Shown here piece by piece: positions 40,575 to 48,049 of a stretch of 64,000 nucleotides of DNA. How positions within the stretch are numbered: position 1 is the first letter of the stretch; each line of letters opens with the position of its first letter. The DNA is from Rhodanobacteraceae bacterium ZG21-1. Lineage in GTDB: Bacteria; Pseudomonadota; Gammaproteobacteria; Xanthomonadales; Rhodanobacteraceae. The stretch is taken from assembly GCA_021390615.1 (NCBI GenBank), contig JAJEJU010000024.1:1612001-1676000 (forward strand). The letters run 5' to 3'. The notes beneath the pieces are model-generated. The model did not search any database and was not told the DNA's origin. It saw only the letters and a program-made list of their open reading frames with translations. The position numbers were made by a program, and so were the translations under genes.

Positions 40575-41975
40575 TCAGCGCCGGTCCACCCACACGGTCT
40601 GCGCGTTGATGAATTCGTGCAGGCCGAAGTGCGACAGCTCGCGCCCGTAGCCGCTGCTCTTGATGCCGCCGATCGGCACCCGCGGGTCGGAGGCCGAGTA
40701 GCCGTTGACGAATACGCCGCCGGTGGCGAGCCGGCGCGCCAGCTGCCGGCCCCGTTCCGGATCGCCGGTCCACAGGTTGCCGCTCAGGCCGTATTCGCTC
40801 TGGTTGGCCAGCTCGATCGCGTGCTCGGCGTCGCGCGCCTCGATCACCGGCGCCACCGGGCCGAAGGTCTCCTGGTCGAACGCCGCCATGCCCGGCTTCA
40901 CGCCGCCCAGCACGGTGGGCGCATAGAAGTAGCCTTCGCGCTCCAGCCGCTGGCCGCCTTCCAGCAGCTCGGCGCCCGCTTCGACCGTCACCAGCACCTG
41001 CTGGTGCAACTGCTCGAGCAGGTCCAGCCGCGCCATCGGCCCGACCTGGGTCGAGGCGTCGCGGCCGTCGCCCACGGTCAGCTGGCGCACCTTTTCGCGG
41101 AACAGCTCGAGAAAGCGCGCATACACCGGCGCCTCGACGATCAGGCGCTTGCCGGCGATGCACACCTGGCCCGCATTCTGGAAGCGCGAGGCCACCGCCG
41201 CCTCGACCGCGGCCTCCAGGTCGGCGTCGGCCAGCACGATGAAGGGATCGGAGCCGCCCAGCTCCAGCACCGCCTTCTTCAGCACCTGGGCGGCCTGGGT
41301 GGCGATGGCGCGCCCGGCGTTCACGCTGCCGGTGACGGTGACCGCAGCGATGCGCGGATCGGCGACGGCGCGCGCGCTGTGCTCGCGACTCAGGTTGACC
41401 GAGGCGAACGCGCCCTCGGCCAGGCCGGCCTCGCGCCAGGCCTGGTGCAGCAGCGCCGCGCTGCCCACCACGTTCTCCGCCGGCTTGAGCAGGAAGGCGT
41501 TGCCGCCCATCAGGATCGGCACCGCTGCGCGCATCGCCTGCCAGTAGGGAAAGTTCCACGGCATCACGCCGAACACCACGCCCAGCGGCAGGTAGGAAAC
41601 ATAGGCCTTGCCGTCCGGCACCAGGGTCGGCTCGTCCTGCAGCCAGCGCGGACCATGCTCGGCGTACCACTCGCACAGCACCGCGCACTTTTCCACTTCG
41701 GCCAACGATTCGCGCAGCGGCTTGCCCATCTCGGCGGTGGCCATGGCCGCCAGCGTGTCGCGCTGCCGGCGCAGCGCCGCCGCCATCGCGCGCAGCACCT
41801 CGGCGCGCTGCGCCGGCGTGGTGCGGCTCCATGACGCAAAGCCGGCGCTGGCGGCGGCCAAGGCGGCTTCCAGCTCCGCATCCGTGGTGAAGGCGTGCGT
41901 GGCGATCAGCTTGCCAGTGGCCGGATCGCGCGAGGTGGCGACCTGCGGGCTGGTTGGGGCGGCGAAGGCGGACAT
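40575..41975 (-). CDS. NAD(P)-dependent aldehyde dehydrogenase (succinate-semialdehyde dehydrogenase type)
   Basis: 466 residues. ALDH motifs include 'PWNFPYWQAMRAAVPILMGG', 'LLKPAENVVGSA', 'VTVTGSVNAGRA', the general-base Glu in 'VLELGGSDPFIV' and the catalytic Cys near residue 272 in 'NAGQVCIAGKR'. 'GLSGNLWTGD' and 'GYGRELSHFGLHEFIN' are typical of the GabD/Sad group. It would oxidise succinate semialdehyde or a similar aldehyde. The start at 41975 has AGGAG seven bases upstream, while the ORF extends 27 codons further without a site. A regulator gene lies 126 bases upstream on the same strand and may control it. Confidence 0.88.
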   Translation of the reverse strand: MSAFAAPTSPQVATSRDPATGKLIATHAFTTDAELEAALAAASAGFASWSRTTPAQRAEVLRAMAAALRRQRDTLAAMATAEMGKPLRESLAEVEKCAVLCEWYAEHGPRWLQDEPTLVPDGKAYVSYLPLGVVFGVMPWNFPYWQAMRAAVPILMGGNAFLLKPAENVVGSAALLHQAWREAGLAEGAFASVNLSREHSARAVADPRIAAVTVTGSVNAGRAIATQAAQVLKKAVLELGGSDPFIVLADADLEAAVEAAVASRFQNAGQVCIAGKRLIVEAPVYARFLELFREKVRQLTVGDGRDASTQVGPMARLDLLEQLHQQVLVTVEAGAELLEGGQRLEREGYFYAPTVLGGVKPGMAAFDQETFGPVAPVIEARDAEHAIELANQSEYGLSGNLWTGDPERGRQLARRLATGGVFVNGYSASDPRVPIGGIKSSGYGRELSHFGLHEFINAQTVWVDRR

Positions 41976-42101
41976 GGGCATGCTCCTCGATCTGTTCGGG
42001 CGACGAGCGGATCGCTCCGTCGCAACACCCAGAATGTGGGCGCGCCGGCGCCCCACGACAAGACGAGTCCTTATCCTAGTAGTCGAACTCCCTGCCCGGC
42101 G

Positions 42102-42881
42102 CTAGCGTCGCGTGAGGTAGGTCACCAGGGACAGATCGTGCCGGCTCTGCGGCACCAGCGAGACGTATTGCAGGTGCACCACGCCCAGCGTCGGGTGGTC
42201 GAGATGCTTGGCACCCTCGTCGAAGCGCCCCACGTCGTGCTCCGGCCACCACTGCCGGAAAGTCTCGCTGCCGGCGGAAATGTCCGCGACCAGGGCCTCG
42301 AACGGCGCCTGGTCCGCCGCCTGCGCGTAGGCGGCGCGGAAACTGGCCAGCAGGCCGCGCGCCATCTCTTCCCAGTTCAGGATCAGGTGGCGGTAAGGCG
42401 GATACAGAAACATCAGCCGCAGGGTATTGCGCTCGTGCGGCTGCAGTTTGGCGTAGTCGACGAACAGCTCGGCGATCGCGTCGTTCCAGGCCAGGATGTC
42501 CAGCCGGCTGTTGCGCACGTAGGCCGGGATCGGGTCGAGCGCGGCGACCAGGCGCATCAAGCCGTCGCTGACGGTTTCGTCCGGCGCGTCGCCGGGCGCA
42601 TGATGCCCGGACAGCACGAAGACATGCGCCCGCTCCACGTCGCTGAGCCGCAGCACGCCGGCGATGCGGTCCAGCACCTCGGGCGAGGCGCGCACGTCGC
42701 GGCCCTGCTCGATCCAGGTATACCAGCTGACGCTGACGCCCACCGCCAGGGCGACTTCCTCGCGCTTCAGCCCCGGCGTGCGCCGGCGCCCGGTCGGCAG
42801 GCCCAGCGTGGCGGGATCGACCCGCGCCCGACAGGCCTTCAGGAAGGCCCCCAGCTCTTTGCGTTGTGCCTCGGCGCGCAC
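42102..42881 (-). CDS. XRE-family regulator with MmyB-like ligand domain
   Basis: 259 residues from a GTG start. The N-terminal helix-turn-helix is 'LGAFLKACRARVDPATLGL' then 'TPGLKREEVALAVGVSVSWY' and 'WIEQGRDVRASPEVLDRI'. The rest is a MmyB-like domain ('IPAYVRNSRLDILAWNDAIAEL', 'LMFLYPPYRHLILNWEEMA', 'HPTLGVVHLQYVSL'). It is probably a DNA-binding regulator whose partner domain binds a small ligand. The GTG is chosen because AAGGGA precedes it and family proteins begin at this point; an ATG-initiated ORF to 43037 would add 52 residues with no domain. Likely targets are itself and the downstream aldehyde dehydrogenase. Confidence 0.8.
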   Translation of the reverse strand: MRAEAQRKELGAFLKACRARVDPATLGLPTGRRRTPGLKREEVALAVGVSVSWYTWIEQGRDVRASPEVLDRIAGVLRLSDVERAHVFVLSGHHAPGDAPDETVSDGLMRLVAALDPIPAYVRNSRLDILAWNDAIAELFVDYAKLQPHERNTLRLMFLYPPYRHLILNWEEMARGLLASFRAAYAQAADQAPFEALVADISAGSETFRQWWPEHDVGRFDEGAKHLDHPTLGVVHLQYVSLVPQSRHDLSLVTYLTRR

Positions 42882-43081
42882 GAAGTCCCTTGGCTTGAGT
42901 GATCGATCGTGGCGAACTGCGCGGAGCCGCCATGGCGTCGATGATAGCGCGGCGCATCCGTCCCCCGCGTTCGCAGCGAGATCCTTACTGCTACCTGACT
43001 TGCGGCCCACGCAAAGCACCTGCGGCGCCGCTACCATAGTCTGCTGCGGTCCAAGGCAGGACCTTCGCGGACAGGGGCGAT

Positions 43082-44410
43082 ATGAAGAAGCGGTGGTACG
43101 GGTTCTTGAAACTTGGTTCGATCGGGCTCTTGCTATGCGCGATTACGGCCTTCGCCCACGCGGTCGACGATCCGGCGCCCGCCGCGAGCGCCACGCCGCC
43201 GCCCCCAAGCTATGCCAACGACACCGACACGGCCGGAAACCGAGATATCCAGCGCATCCTGCGAGCCATGCGCGAGGCCGATGCGCCGGCGCTGATCAAG
43301 CTCTACCAGGGCGCCAGCGATCCGATCGTGCACATCTGGGCGGCGATGGCGCTGGAGCGCGTGCACTACAACCTGGACGCCGCCACCGCGGACGCCAGGC
43401 TGTGCGAAAAGACCTTGTTCGACAACCATCCGGCGATCGCCCTGCTGTGCGGCCAGTTCCAGAGCGGCAACCTGCGCCTGGCCGGCCGGCACGCGGAAGC
43501 CGACGCCTACGAGAAAGAACTGATCGCGCGCTACCGCGGCCACGGCGTCGATCGGCAGCTGGCCGGCATGCAGGGCTACACGGATCGCGCGCCGGCGGCC
43601 AAGCTGGCGATCGAGCGTCCCGCCGTCGACGTCACCCTGTCGCTGAAGCAAGACCAGTCCTCGCCGGTAGTCGACGCCAAGGCCAACGGCCATACCTTCG
43701 AGCTGATGTTCGACAGCGGCGCCAGCGACCTGGTGCTCGGTGAGGCCGACGCCCGACGCCTGGGTGTCCGCATACTGGACGAGCAGCCATCCAGGCGCGT
43801 CAATGGCTGGCTCAGCCATGGCGTGCCGGCGCGCCGCGGCCAGCTCGACCGCCTGCAGCTCGGTGCGATCAGTTTGCGCAATGTGCCGGTGACCGTGGTG
43901 CCGAAGCAGATCGCCCTGCTCGGCGCGAACATGCTCGCACCGCTGGGCAGCGTGCGCATCAGCCGCAAAAGCCTGCTGATCTACGGCGACAAGTCGACGG
44001 TGCCCGCCTGCGATCAACCGCTGCTGACCAGCTCGGACCTGTGGGGCAGCCAGCTGCGCCTGCTGCCGCAGCTGATGGTCAACGACGCGCCCCGCTCGGT
44101 GATGCTGGACACCGGCGCCGGCAGCTACCTGCTGGGCACCAAGGCCGCGCTGGACGAAGTCACCGCGCTGCATCGTGGCAAGCTCGGCATGGGCGACATC
44201 GGCGGCGCGCATCCCTTCGCCAACGCCGAACGGGCCAAGGTGATGCTGGAGATCGCCGGCCAGCCGATCGAGGTGTATTTCGCCGTCTACACCGATTCCG
44301 ATCTGGGCCATCCGATCACGCTCGGCGCCGGCGCCCTGCGCGACATGGATTTTCTGCTCGACTTCCGCCACCAGCACATGTGCTTTCTGCTGCATCCCGG
44401 CCTGCAGTGA
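43082..44410 (+). CDS. Exported protein with two retropepsin-like aspartic protease domains
   Basis: 442 residues. A signal peptide ('LGSIGLLLCAITAFAHA') is followed by a helical, TPR-like part to about residue 180. Two aspartic-protease half motifs follow: 'LMFDSGASDLVLG' (Asp211) and 'VMLDTGAGSYLLG' (Asp343), each with the following hydrophobic-Gly segment ('IALLGANMLAPLG', 'PITLGAGALRDM'). Retroviral-type proteases work as dimers of one such domain; two in one chain could form the active site internally, as in pepsins. Periplasmic peptidase activity is inferred. No partner is evident nearby. Confidence 0.8.
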   Translation: MKKRWYGFLKLGSIGLLLCAITAFAHAVDDPAPAASATPPPPSYANDTDTAGNRDIQRILRAMREADAPALIKLYQGASDPIVHIWAAMALERVHYNLDAATADARLCEKTLFDNHPAIALLCGQFQSGNLRLAGRHAEADAYEKELIARYRGHGVDRQLAGMQGYTDRAPAAKLAIERPAVDVTLSLKQDQSSPVVDAKANGHTFELMFDSGASDLVLGEADARRLGVRILDEQPSRRVNGWLSHGVPARRGQLDRLQLGAISLRNVPVTVVPKQIALLGANMLAPLGSVRISRKSLLIYGDKSTVPACDQPLLTSSDLWGSQLRLLPQLMVNDAPRSVMLDTGAGSYLLGTKAALDEVTALHRGKLGMGDIGGAHPFANAERAKVMLEIAGQPIEVYFAVYTDSDLGHPITLGAGALRDMDFLLDFRHQHMCFLLHPGLQ

Positions 44411-44422
44411 ACGGCACAAGCG

Positions 44423-44444
44423 GCGGAACGCTTGCAAGTTCCGC
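44423..44444. repeat. Inverted repeat between convergent genes
   Basis: Perfect 7-bp stem GCGGAAC / GTTCCGC with an 8-base loop, 12 bases after the protease stop. There is no T tract; it could be a weak terminator for the plus strand. Confidence 0.35.
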
Positions 44445-44532
44445 GGGATCGCCACAAGCGGCCCGACCGCCAGCATGTCCTGGCGGCCAAGGCATGCTCG
44501 GCCGGCATCACGCGAACTCGGTCGTCTGATCG

Positions 44533-46215
44533 CTAGGCCAGCGCCTGCTGATGCACGTCGCGCACGGCGCGCCCGGACGGGTCGGCCAGGCCGGCGAAGG
44601 CCGGGTCCCAGGCCAACGCTGCCGGCGACGAGCAGGCGATCGACTTGCCTCCCGGCACGGTGGCCGCACAGGCCTCGCCCGGAAAATGCTGCTCGAAGAT
44701 GCGCCGATAGAGATAGGCCTCCTTGGTCGCCGGCGTGTTGAACGGATAGCGCGTCGCGGCGGCAGCGAACTCGCGGTCGCTGACCGCCTGCTCCGCGTAG
44801 GTCTTGAGGCCGTCGATCCAGCCGTAGCCCACGCCGTCGCTGAACTGTTCCTTCTGGCGCCACAGGATGGCGTCGGGCAGCGCGCCCTGGAAGGCTTCGC
44901 GCAGCACCGCCTTCTCGATGCGCCGTCCGCCGTCCGGACGCATCCCGGCCATCTTGTGCTCGGCGTCGAAGCCCATCGCCACGTCGATGAAGGCCAGGTC
45001 CAGGAACGGCACGCGTGCCTCCACGCCCCAGGCCATCATCGCCTTGTTCGCGCGCAGGCAGTCGTAACTGTGCAGCGCGTCGAGCTTGCGCACGGTTTCC
45101 TCGTGGAAGGCCTGCGCCGAGGGCGCCTTGTGGAAATACAGATAGCCGCCGAACAACTCGTCCGAGCCCTCGCCGGACAGCACCATCTTCACCCCCATCG
45201 CCTTGATCCGCCGCGCCAGCAGATACATCGGCGTGGAAGCGCGAATGGTGGTGACGTCGTAGGTCTCGATATGGCGGATCACCTCGGGCAAGGCGTCCAG
45301 CCCCTCCCAGAAGGTGTAGACGAAGCCGTGGTGGACGGTACCCAGCGCGTCGGCGGCGATCTGCGCCGCAGCCAGGTCGGGCGAGCCCTCGAGGCCGATG
45401 GCGAAGGAGTGCAGGCGCGGCCACCAGGCCTCGGCGCGATCGTTGTCTTCGATGCGATGCCGTGCGAAGCGCGCCGCACAGGCGGCGACCAGGGAGGAAT
45501 CCAGGCCGCCGGAAAGCAGCACGCCGTAGGGCACGTCGGTCATCAACTGGCGATGCACCGCCTGTTCGAAGGCCTCGCGCAGTTCGCCGGCGCCCGGCGC
45601 CCTGCCCTGGGTCGCGGCGTAGTCGCGCCAGCCCTTGTGGTAGTAGCGACGCAAGGCGCCGTCCTGGCTGTCGTAGACATGGCCCGGCGGAAACACCGCC
45701 ACGTCCGCGCACAGTCCCGTCAGAGCCTTCATCTCCGACGCCACGCACAGACGCCCTTCCTGGTCGTGGCCCCAGTACAGCGGGCAGACGCCGAGCGGGT
45801 CGCGCGCGATCAGGTAGCGCCTCGCCGCGCCGTCCCACAGGGCAAAGGCGAAGATGCCGTTGAGCTGCGCCAGGAAACCATCGCCGTGGGCGCGATACAG
45901 CGCGTTGATCACTTCGCAGTCCGAGCCGCTGGTGAAGTCGTAGTCACTGGCGGCACGCAGCTCGCGATGATTGTAGATCTCGCCGTTCACCGCCAACGCC
46001 AGCTCGCCGTCGCGCGAGCGCAACGGCTGCGCGCCGCTGGCCGGATCGACGATGGCCAGCCGCTCATGCACCAGGATCACCCCGGCATCCACGAACACGC
46101 CGCTCCAGTCCGGCCCGCGATGCCGCTGCCGGCCGGAGAGCTCCAGCGCCGTACGGCGCAGCCCGGCCAGGTCGTCGCCGGGCTGCAGGTCGAACATGCC
46201 GAAGATCGAACACAT
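44533..46215 (-). CDS. asnB: Asparagine synthase (glutamine-hydrolysing)
   Basis: 560 residues. It starts MCSIFG, so Cys2 is the glutaminase nucleophile. Next come 'RHRGPDWSGVFVD', 'LAVNGEIYNHRELRA' and 'NGIFAFALWD'. The synthetase half has the PP-loop 'LLSGGLDSSLVAA' near residue 233 and 'SGEGSDELFGGYLYFHK' near residue 350. It makes asparagine from aspartate, glutamine and ATP, and the length matches E. coli AsnB (about 554). AAGGGA lies seven bases before the ATG. The mRNA leader is unusually long and structured: an Asn-rich leader ORF, a terminator and a hairpin repeat array lie between 46249 and 46780, suggesting regulation by asparaginyl-tRNA. Confidence 0.96.
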   Translation of the reverse strand: MCSIFGMFDLQPGDDLAGLRRTALELSGRQRHRGPDWSGVFVDAGVILVHERLAIVDPASGAQPLRSRDGELALAVNGEIYNHRELRAASDYDFTSGSDCEVINALYRAHGDGFLAQLNGIFAFALWDGAARRYLIARDPLGVCPLYWGHDQEGRLCVASEMKALTGLCADVAVFPPGHVYDSQDGALRRYYHKGWRDYAATQGRAPGAGELREAFEQAVHRQLMTDVPYGVLLSGGLDSSLVAACAARFARHRIEDNDRAEAWWPRLHSFAIGLEGSPDLAAAQIAADALGTVHHGFVYTFWEGLDALPEVIRHIETYDVTTIRASTPMYLLARRIKAMGVKMVLSGEGSDELFGGYLYFHKAPSAQAFHEETVRKLDALHSYDCLRANKAMMAWGVEARVPFLDLAFIDVAMGFDAEHKMAGMRPDGGRRIEKAVLREAFQGALPDAILWRQKEQFSDGVGYGWIDGLKTYAEQAVSDREFAAAATRYPFNTPATKEAYLYRRIFEQHFPGEACAATVPGGKSIACSSPAALAWDPAFAGLADPSGRAVRDVHQQALA

Positions 46216-46248
46216 AGGAAATCCCTTGAGGTTGGTGAATCGTCGTCG

Positions 46249-46290
46249 TCAAAAGTTCGGGTTTGAGTAGGTCTTGCGTTTCAGGTACAT
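46249..46290 (-). CDS. Mini-ORF directly upstream of asnB
   Basis: 13 codons, MYLKRKTYSNPNF, ending 33 bases before the asnB start and in the same frame. It has two Asn codons just before its stop. 'YSNPNF' recalls the YxxPxL leader motif of lasso precursors, but there is no core after it. It may be a short upstream ORF that tunes asnB translation, or chance. Confidence 0.25.
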   Translation of the reverse strand: MYLKRKTYSNPNF

Positions 46291-46597
46291 CGGCCGCCCC
46301 AGTTCATCGCTGGAAACGGCTGCTGCGTTTCCGTTTGCTACACCATCCATCGCCGGCACCGGGGTTGCTCCTGCATTTCCGGTGTACCGGCCATCCATGG
46401 CCAACACCGAAAACTGCTCCTGCGTTTCCGGCATACCGGCCATCCATGACCAACACCGGAGTGCTCCTGCATTTCCGGTGTACCGGCCATCCACGACCAA
46501 CACCGGAGTGCTCCTGCATTTCCGGTGTACCGGCCATCCATGGCCATCGCCGGAAACTGCTCCTGCGTTTCCGGCATACCGGCCATCCATGGCCATA
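46270..46597. repeat. Tandem array of 47-49 bp hairpin repeats in the asnB leader
   Basis: Five clear units start at 46368, 46417, 46464, 46511 and 46560 (the last partial). Two decayed units at about 46270 and 46319 run towards asnB. Clear units share CTCCTGC(A/G)TTTCCGG and ACCGGCCATCCA. Each folds on itself: outer arms TCCGGTGT / ACACCGGA in the complete 47-bp units, inner arms GGCCAT / ATGGCC. Units of 47 and 49 bp alternate by type, so the reading frame is not kept and the array is not coding. It lies after the attenuator terminator, inside the asnB transcript. Confidence 0.85.
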
Positions 46598-46633
46598 AAA
46601 CGACGAAGGCCCGCACGGGGCGGGCCTTCGTCG
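46597..46633 (-). terminator. Attenuator-type intrinsic terminator in the asnB leader
   Basis: Perfect 13-bp stem CGACGAAGGCCCG (46633-46621) / CGGGCCTTCGTCG (46613-46601) with a 7-base loop, then TTTT on the minus strand. It lies 23 bases after the stop of the Asn-rich leader ORF and about 380 bases before asnB. On the minus strand nothing but the leader peptide precedes it. Confidence 0.88.
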
Positions 46634-46673
46634 CGTAGAGTTGACTCGAACTTCGGCTACGCGCCGGCCCACC
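46619..46673 (-). promoter_or_regulatory. Candidate antiterminator pairing
   Basis: GGTGGGCC (46673-46666) can pair over 8 bp, with one G-U, with GGCCCGCC (46626-46619). The second segment is part of the terminator stem and loop, so the two structures exclude each other. The first segment lies just ahead of a ribosome stalled on the Asn codons and inside the footprint of one at the leader stop. A third stem, CGCGTAG (46663-46657) / CTACGCG (46638-46632), is also possible. Confidence 0.6.
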
Positions 46674-46779
46674 TGTACGAGCAGGGGTTATTGTTCGAAC
46701 GATTATTATTGCTGACCGCCAACGCGCCGGCCGCAAGCGGCAGCGCGAAGTTAGAAAGGCAGGCGGCGAATGAATGCAT
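46657..46779 (-). CDS. Asn-rich leader peptide of asnB (putative attenuation leader)
   Basis: 40 codons from ATG 46779 to TAG 46657. The peptide contains SNNNRSNNNPC: six Asn codons in eight (46710-46702 and 46695-46687), plus one earlier Asn at residue 10. Asn runs of this kind are rare in GC-rich genomes because AAT/AAC are AT-rich codons. The stop falls 23 bases before a strong terminator hairpin. No good ribosome-binding site precedes the ATG; in-frame GTG codons at 46827, 46857 and 46875 are alternatives. The +1 frame reads Ile-Ile-Ile-Val but runs through the terminator without a stop, which does not suit a leader. Confidence 0.6.
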   Translation of the reverse strand: MHSFAACLSNFALPLAAGALAVSNNNRSNNNPCSYRWAGA

Positions 46780-46927
46780 GGGTCGAGTTGAGCAGATCGC
46801 GAAGCGCCGCGCAAGCCTCCCTGCCACGCTTTGTCGAAGCGGTCGCCTTGTCGGCACAGCGAAATTTTTACCCACGGCAGACGCAGCCGCGGCATCATGC
46901 GTCGCAGCTTCGGCCCACCGGAACGCA

Positions 46928-48049
46928 ATGACTCAGGCACGGATGTCGACACCACCACGGGCAGGACGCCCGCTCCCCAGGCGCTATCGCTTCATCGCCT
47001 GGCTGCTGCGCGGCTTTTACTTCGGGCGCATCGCGATCGTCGGCGCGTGCTCACGGCCCACGCCGCTGCGCGGCGGGCGGCTGATCGTCAGCAGCCACCG
47101 CAACGGCGCCATCGACGGCTACAGCGTGCTGCGCGCCTTTCCCGGCGTGCAATTCCTTACTTCGGTGCAGTTGCTGCGCAGCCGGCTGCTGCGGCTGATG
47201 TTCACCGGCATCCCGGTGGTGCGCGAGAAGGATCGCGAACGCTACGGCATCCGCCGCGCCGGCTACGACAATCCGGTCGACGCCGGCTGCGCGCATCTGC
47301 GTGCCGGTGGCGATCTGGCGATCTTTCCCGAGGGCAGCAGCGAATGGGGCTGGCGCCCGCTGCCGTACCAGCGCGGCGCGGCGCGCATCGCCTGCAGCCT
47401 GCTTGCGGAAGGCCTCTCGCTGGAGATCGTCCCGCTCGGGCTGCACTACGCCCAGCCGGATCGCTTCCGCTCGCGGGCGGAGGTGCTGGTGGGCACGCCG
47501 TTGAGCTTGCCGCCGCGGCAGGAAGGCGAAGCGATGCGCGCCTGGGAAAATCGCATGCATGCAGCGATCGGCGCCGCGCTCGATGCCGTCTCGGTAAACA
47601 GCCGCGACGAGGCCGCCTTCGCGGCGGCCCAGGCCTATGCCCTCGCGATCAGCGAACGCGGAGGCTCGTATGCCGAGGCATTCGTCGACGCGCAACGACG
47701 ACTGCGCGAAGGCGAAGCCCTGCCCGCAGCGGCGCCCTCGCCATCGCGCGCCAGGCCGTGGGATGCGCCCTGGGTCGCCTGCTTCGTGCTGCTTGCCGCC
47801 CCGGTGCTGCTGATTGGCTGGGCGATCGGGCGCAAGGCGGATGCGCGCAACACCACCACGTTTTTTCGTATGGCCGGCGGTCTGGCCGCGGCCCTGCTGT
47901 GGCTGCCGGTCCTGCTCGGTCTCCTGGTCTGGCAGCCGCTGCCCATGCTGGCCGCCTTCAGCCTCGCCGCCTTGGGCTGGTGGCGCTATCCGCGGCTGAT
48001 GCGGCCGGACCTGCCCGGCAAAACGGGGACGGCAAGGAGCACGCCTTGA
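46928..48049 (+). CDS. PlsC-like glycerolipid acyltransferase with C-terminal membrane segments
   Basis: 373 residues. The N-terminal ~230 residues are an LPLAT domain: motif I 'LIVSSHRNGAIDGYSVLRA' (His and Asp), motif II-like 'FTGIPVVREKDR' and motif III 'LAIFPEGSSEWGW'. The last ~100 residues contain two or three hydrophobic spans ('WVACFVLLAAPVLLIGWAIG', 'GLAAALLWLPVLLGLLVW'). It should transfer an acyl chain to a lysolipid-like acceptor. Start codon is either 46928 or 46943. The last base pairs overlap the next gene (TTGA), and it is the first of four same-strand genes. Confidence 0.82.
   Translation: MTQARMSTPPRAGRPLPRRYRFIAWLLRGFYFGRIAIVGACSRPTPLRGGRLIVSSHRNGAIDGYSVLRAFPGVQFLTSVQLLRSRLLRLMFTGIPVVREKDRERYGIRRAGYDNPVDAGCAHLRAGGDLAIFPEGSSEWGWRPLPYQRGAARIACSLLAEGLSLEIVPLGLHYAQPDRFRSRAEVLVGTPLSLPPRQEGEAMRAWENRMHAAIGAALDAVSVNSRDEAAFAAAQAYALAISERGGSYAEAFVDAQRRLREGEALPAAAPSPSRARPWDAPWVACFVLLAAPVLLIGWAIGRKADARNTTTFFRMAGGLAAALLWLPVLLGLLVWQPLPMLAAFSLAALGWWRYPRLMRPDLPGKTGTARSTP

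Larger units (their letters stand above)
46216..46927. promoter_or_regulatory. Long leader/intergenic region between asnB and the acyltransferase operon
   Basis: 712 bases. From asnB outward on the minus strand it holds a 13-codon mini-ORF (46249-46290), a hairpin repeat array (46270-46597), a strong terminator (46597-46633), the Asn-rich leader ORF (46657-46779) and an AT-rich patch (46861-46873) that may belong to the asnB or acyltransferase promoter. ORFs reading through the repeats are not conserved coding sequence. Confidence 0.7.

Noticed and set aside
44533-46215. asnB as a lasso-peptide cyclase
   Set aside because: It has Cys2 and a complete glutaminase domain, as in genuine glutamine-dependent asparagine synthase.
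46249-46596. A 115-codon ORF with repeated MDGRYTGNAGA-like segments, resembling a multi-core RiPP precursor next to asnB
   Set aside because: The repeat units are 47 and 49 bp, so each unit shifts the frame and the repeated peptide appears only in some units. The conserved feature is the hairpin, not the protein.
46270-46597. CRISPR array
   Set aside because: The units abut with no unique spacers, are 47-49 bp long and diverge strongly at one end; no cas genes are present.
46338-46958. Minus-strand frame reading Ile-Ile-Ile-Val across the asnB leader, suggesting an ilv-type attenuator
   Set aside because: That frame has no stop before the terminator and no ilv gene follows; the Asn frame stops in the right place and precedes asnB.
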